The position numbers and the translations under genes are program-made. From assembly GCA_963828625.1 (NCBI GenBank), contig CAWHEX010000009.1:434001-498000 (forward strand): a DNA stretch of 64,000 nucleotides. Direction: 5' to 3'. The notes under the pieces were generated by a model. The model had not been told where the DNA came from. It did no database searches and saw nothing but the letters and a program-made list of their open reading frames with translations. This document shows positions 61,177 through 64,000 of the stretch, in pieces (position 1 is the first letter of the stretch; every line of letters starts with the position of its first letter). This DNA comes from PALSA-894 sp963828625 (GTDB lineage Bacteria > Pseudomonadota > Alphaproteobacteria > Rhizobiales > Xanthobacteraceae).

Positions 61177-62958
61177 CTAGAGCGGCTTGAATGGCCAGAA
61201 CAGCGCGATCAGCGGCACGCCCGCGAGCACCACCATGATCGAGAGCGGCAAGCCGAGCCGCCAGTAGTCGCCGAAGCGATAGCCGCCCGGACCCATCACC
61301 AGCGTGTTGCACTGATGGCCGACCGGCGTGAGGAAGTCGCACGCCGCACCGATCGCGATCGCCATCAGGAACGGGTCGGGGCTGTAGCCGAGCGACTTGG
61401 CGAAACTCGCCGCGATCGGCGCCATCACCAGCACGGTCGCGGCATTGTTGAGGAACGGCGTCACCGCCATCGCGGCGATCATGATCAGCGCGAGCGCGCC
61501 GATCGGCGGCAGGCTTTGCGACGCCGATGAAAGGAAACCGGCGACCAGATCGGTGCCGCCGGTGGTGCGCAGCGAGTCGGATACCGGGATCAGCGCGCCG
61601 AGCATCACGAGGATCGGCCAGTCCACCGCCTCGTAGGCTTCGCGCAAAGTGAGCGCGCGGATCACCAGCATCGCGACGGCCGCCGTGAAGAACGCAATCG
61701 AAACCGGGATGACGTTCGCGGCGACGAACGCCATCGCAAGCACGAGGATCGACAACGGCATGATGCTGCGCCCGCCGCGTCCGAGCCGCAGGTCGCGCGC
61801 CGCGAGCGGCAGGCAGCGCAGTTCGCCGAGCGTCTCGGGAAGCGTCGGCAGATTGCCGCGCAGCACGACCACGTCTCCGCTCTGCAGCTTCACCGAGCGC
61901 ATGCGCTGCGTGATGCGCTTGCCGCTGCGGCTGACCGCGAGCAAATGCACGCCGTAGCGCTCGTCGAGCTGTTCCTGCATCGGGGTGCGGCCGACCAGCG
62001 GGGATTCGCTGCTCACCACGGCCTCCATCACGCCGATGTCGTCGCTCGGCGTATCGGCGGCCTTCTCGACGCCCTCGCGTGCGAGCTTCAGCTTCGCCTT
62101 GTCGACGAGGCGGTCGAGCGCCGCCGGCTCGCCCTGGATCAGCAGGATGTCGCCGGTCTTGATGGTGGTGCGCACGCCGGGCGCGAGGCGGCGCGAACGG
62201 CCGCGCTCCAGCATGAACACCTCGACGCCGTCGGCCATCGCTTCCAGATCGCCGATGGTCTTGCCAACGGCGGGCGAATCCTCGGGCACGCTCGCCTCGG
62301 TGGTGTAGCCCTCCAGCGTGAAGGCCGCATCCATGCTGCTTGAGCCTTTCAGGCCGCGCGGCAGCAGCCGCCATGCGAAAGTCAGGAAGATCACGCCCGC
62401 GATCGCGAGCCCGATGCCGACCGGCGTGAAGTCGAACATGCTGAACGGCTCGCCGACGAGTTCGGCGCGCAGCCGCGCCACGATGATGTTCGGCGAGGTG
62501 CCGACCAGCGTGACGATGCCGCCGAGCAGCGAACCGAACGCCATCGGCATCAGATAGATCGACGGCGTGCCGTTGGTCTTGCGCGCGAGCGAGAACGCCA
62601 CCGGCATCAGCATCGCAAGCGCGCCGATGTTCTTCACAAACGCAGAGAGCGCCGTGACGGCGCCGACCAGCACCGCGACCTGAATGGTGCGGGTGGTCAG
62701 GTACGGCCCGATGCGCACCAGCGCGTCCTCGATCACGCCGGAGCGGCCGACCGCCGCGCTCACCAGCAGCGCGCAGGCGACGATGATCACGATGTCGTCG
62801 GAGAAGCCCGAGAAGGCCTTGTCGGCAGGGACGATGCCGCACGCGATCGCGGCGAGCAGCGAGAGCAGCGCCACAAGGTCATAGCGCAGCCGCCCCCAGA
62901 CGAAGAGGCCCATCGTGGCGGCGATGATCGCGAAGGAGAAAATCTGCGGAAGGGTCAT
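61177..62958 (-). CDS. SLC13/DASS-type transporter with two RCK-C domains
   Basis: 593 residues from MTLPQIFSFAIIAATMGLFV. Two membrane halves (residues ~1-195 and ~390-590) with the family motifs GSLLGGIVTLVGTSPNIIVA and NNAATVLVMAPIAASFAKSL; between them are two TrkA-C/RCK-C domains (PAVGKTIGDLEAMADGVEVF, SPLVGRTPMQEQLDERYGVH). Likely a sodium- or proton-coupled transporter for dicarboxylates, sulfate or a related anion. ATG at 62958 fits; an in-frame ATG is also at 62991. Confidence 0.87.
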   Translation of the reverse strand: MTLPQIFSFAIIAATMGLFVWGRLRYDLVALLSLLAAIACGIVPADKAFSGFSDDIVIIVACALLVSAAVGRSGVIEDALVRIGPYLTTRTIQVAVLVGAVTALSAFVKNIGALAMLMPVAFSLARKTNGTPSIYLMPMAFGSLLGGIVTLVGTSPNIIVARLRAELVGEPFSMFDFTPVGIGLAIAGVIFLTFAWRLLPRGLKGSSSMDAAFTLEGYTTEASVPEDSPAVGKTIGDLEAMADGVEVFMLERGRSRRLAPGVRTTIKTGDILLIQGEPAALDRLVDKAKLKLAREGVEKAADTPSDDIGVMEAVVSSESPLVGRTPMQEQLDERYGVHLLAVSRSGKRITQRMRSVKLQSGDVVVLRGNLPTLPETLGELRCLPLAARDLRLGRGGRSIMPLSILVLAMAFVAANVIPVSIAFFTAAVAMLVIRALTLREAYEAVDWPILVMLGALIPVSDSLRTTGGTDLVAGFLSSASQSLPPIGALALIMIAAMAVTPFLNNAATVLVMAPIAASFAKSLGYSPDPFLMAIAIGAACDFLTPVGHQCNTLVMGPGGYRFGDYWRLGLPLSIMVVLAGVPLIALFWPFKPL

Positions 62959-63081
62959 ACGGCAAAGCCCGGGGCCACAACGCCGGCCCACGCGAATTGG
63001 TTGCAGCGGCGTTGCGCGCCGCGCCGTTCACGCGGCCGTTCGGGGCATGATAGCCTTCCGCGACCTTGAGGGGAGGGCGAC

Positions 63082-64000
63082 ATGGGCGATTTCAATCGGC
63101 GCAGTATTCTGGCCGCGACGGCGGCGCTGGCAGGCGGCGGGATCGCGCTCGCGCAGACCCCGGCGCCGCGGCAGAAGGGCCCGCGCGTCTGGCTCGACCT
63201 CGATCAGCAGGAGCTCGACGACGCCTACGACCAGTCGAAATACGCAGCGAACCTGCAGCAGATCGTCAAGCGCTACGTGACCAACAGCGAGGCCGTGCGC
63301 AAGCGCCTCGGTGCGCCCGTGCGCCTCTCCTATGGCTCGACGCCGATCGAAGGGGCCGACCTTTATCCGGCGCGGCGGCAGAACGCGCCGGTCCATGTGT
63401 TCATCCACGGCGGCGCGTGGCGCAGCGGGCTTGCCAAGGACAGCGCCTATCAGGCCGAGACGTTCGTGCGCGCGGGCGCGCACTACATCGCGCTCGATTT
63501 CAACAACGTGACCGAAACCAAGGGCGACCTCGCGCCGATGGCGGATCAGGTGCGCCGCGCGCTCGCGTGGATCTACAAGAACGCGGCGAGCTTCGGCGGC
63601 GATGCAAACCGCATCTACCTGTCCGGCCACTCGTCCGGCGGGCATCTCGCGGGTGTCGTGCTGACGACCGACTGGCAAACCGATTTCGGCCTGCCGAAGG
63701 ACGTCATCAAGGGCGGCGTGTGCGTGTCGGGCATGTTCGACATCAAGCCCGCGCGTCTTTCCGCGCGCTCGAGCTACATCAAGTTCACCGACGAGGTGGA
63801 GCACGCGCTGTCATCGCAACGCCATCTGCGGCACTTGAATTCTCCGGTGATCGTCGCCTACGGCACGCTGGAGACGCCCGAATTCCAGCGCCAGAGCCGC
63901 GATTTCGCCGAGGCGGTGAAATCGGCGGGCAAGCCGGTCGAACTGCTGGTCGGCGAAGGCTACAACCACTTCGAGATGCCGGAACTGTTCGCCAATCCGT
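63082..64000 (+). CDS. Alpha/beta hydrolase, esterase/arylformamidase-like (runs off the right edge)
   Basis: 306 codons are visible with no stop. The N-terminus MGDFNRRSILAATAALAGGG looks like a twin-arginine or Sec signal. The oxyanion motif is VFIHGGAWRSG, the nucleophile elbow YLSGHSSGGHLAG, and the Asp/His region includes AYGTLETPEFQRQ and GEGYNHFEMPELF. The layout resembles kynurenine formamidase/BD-FAE esterases. SD GGGAGGG precedes the ATG. The last residues are outside the window. Confidence 0.8.
   Translation, partial: MGDFNRRSILAATAALAGGGIALAQTPAPRQKGPRVWLDLDQQELDDAYDQSKYAANLQQIVKRYVTNSEAVRKRLGAPVRLSYGSTPIEGADLYPARRQNAPVHVFIHGGAWRSGLAKDSAYQAETFVRAGAHYIALDFNNVTETKGDLAPMADQVRRALAWIYKNAASFGGDANRIYLSGHSSGGHLAGVVLTTDWQTDFGLPKDVIKGGVCVSGMFDIKPARLSARSSYIKFTDEVEHALSSQRHLRHLNSPVIVAYGTLETPEFQRQSRDFAEAVKSAGKPVELLVGEGYNHFEMPELFANP

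Overview
The window is a GC-rich chromosomal segment of an alphaproteobacterium of the Hyphomicrobiales. It is most like Bradyrhizobium, Rhodopseudomonas or Xanthobacteraceae. The evidence is the flagellar gene set (FliX, FlbT, FlaF, FlgJ without a muramidase domain, a MotE-like protein), CckA directly behind flhB, a single-cysteine DksA, DUF3551, DUF1236 and DUF3309 proteins, and a palindromic repeat typical of the Bradyrhizobium group. No plasmid, phage or CRISPR signature was seen.

Layout. 1-4350: end of an FAD oxidoreductase with a long coiled-coil tail, a luciferase-like flavin enzyme, a MoxR ATPase and an exported msrA-msrB pair. 4351-37025: a flagellar regulon. It holds flgE-flgK-flgL; flaF-flbT, flagellin, a FlaG-like protein and flgN-flgJ-flgI on the minus strand; fliX and dksA; flgF-flgG-flgA-flgH on the minus strand; fliL-fliM-(DUF6468)-motE-like; a roughly 1200-residue AMIN-like/TPR protein; a PAS hybrid kinase; fliO-fliP; and flgB-flgC-fliE-fliQ-fliR-flhB-cckA. 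Genes for motA, motB, fliF, fliG, fliI, flhA, flbD, flgD and fliK are not here. 37026-51450: small transport, redox and secreted-protein genes. 51450-53390: an AT-rich island carrying one large alpha/beta hydrolase gene. 53396-64000: class I fumarase, hydrolases, a luciferase-like oxidoreductase divergent from a MarR regulator, a desaturase, cold-shock protein, an SLC13-type transporter and the start of an esterase.

Regulation. The flagellar part reads like the Caulobacter hierarchy. Perfect CtrA-type boxes (TTAA-N7-TTAA) stand before fliX, flgB and the large TPR gene, and a one-mismatch box before fliL. Sigma-54 type promoters (TGGCAC-N5-TTGC) stand before flgE, flgI and flgF, each with nearby CGGCAAA palindromes that resemble FlbD-binding ftr elements. 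CckA, the kinase at the top of the CtrA pathway, is encoded at the end of a CtrA-box operon, and FliX (a partner of FlbD) is also encoded here.

Quality caveat. About 18 reading-frame breaks fall in otherwise intact conserved genes (flgL, flgN, flgI, the DUF6468 gene, the TPR gene, the hybrid kinase, cckA, hdeD, a luciferase-like gene, the island hydrolase, fumarase, an alpha/beta hydrolase, marR). Most are repaired by adding or removing one base, which points to uncorrected sequencing errors rather than gene decay. Such genes are annotated here across the break.
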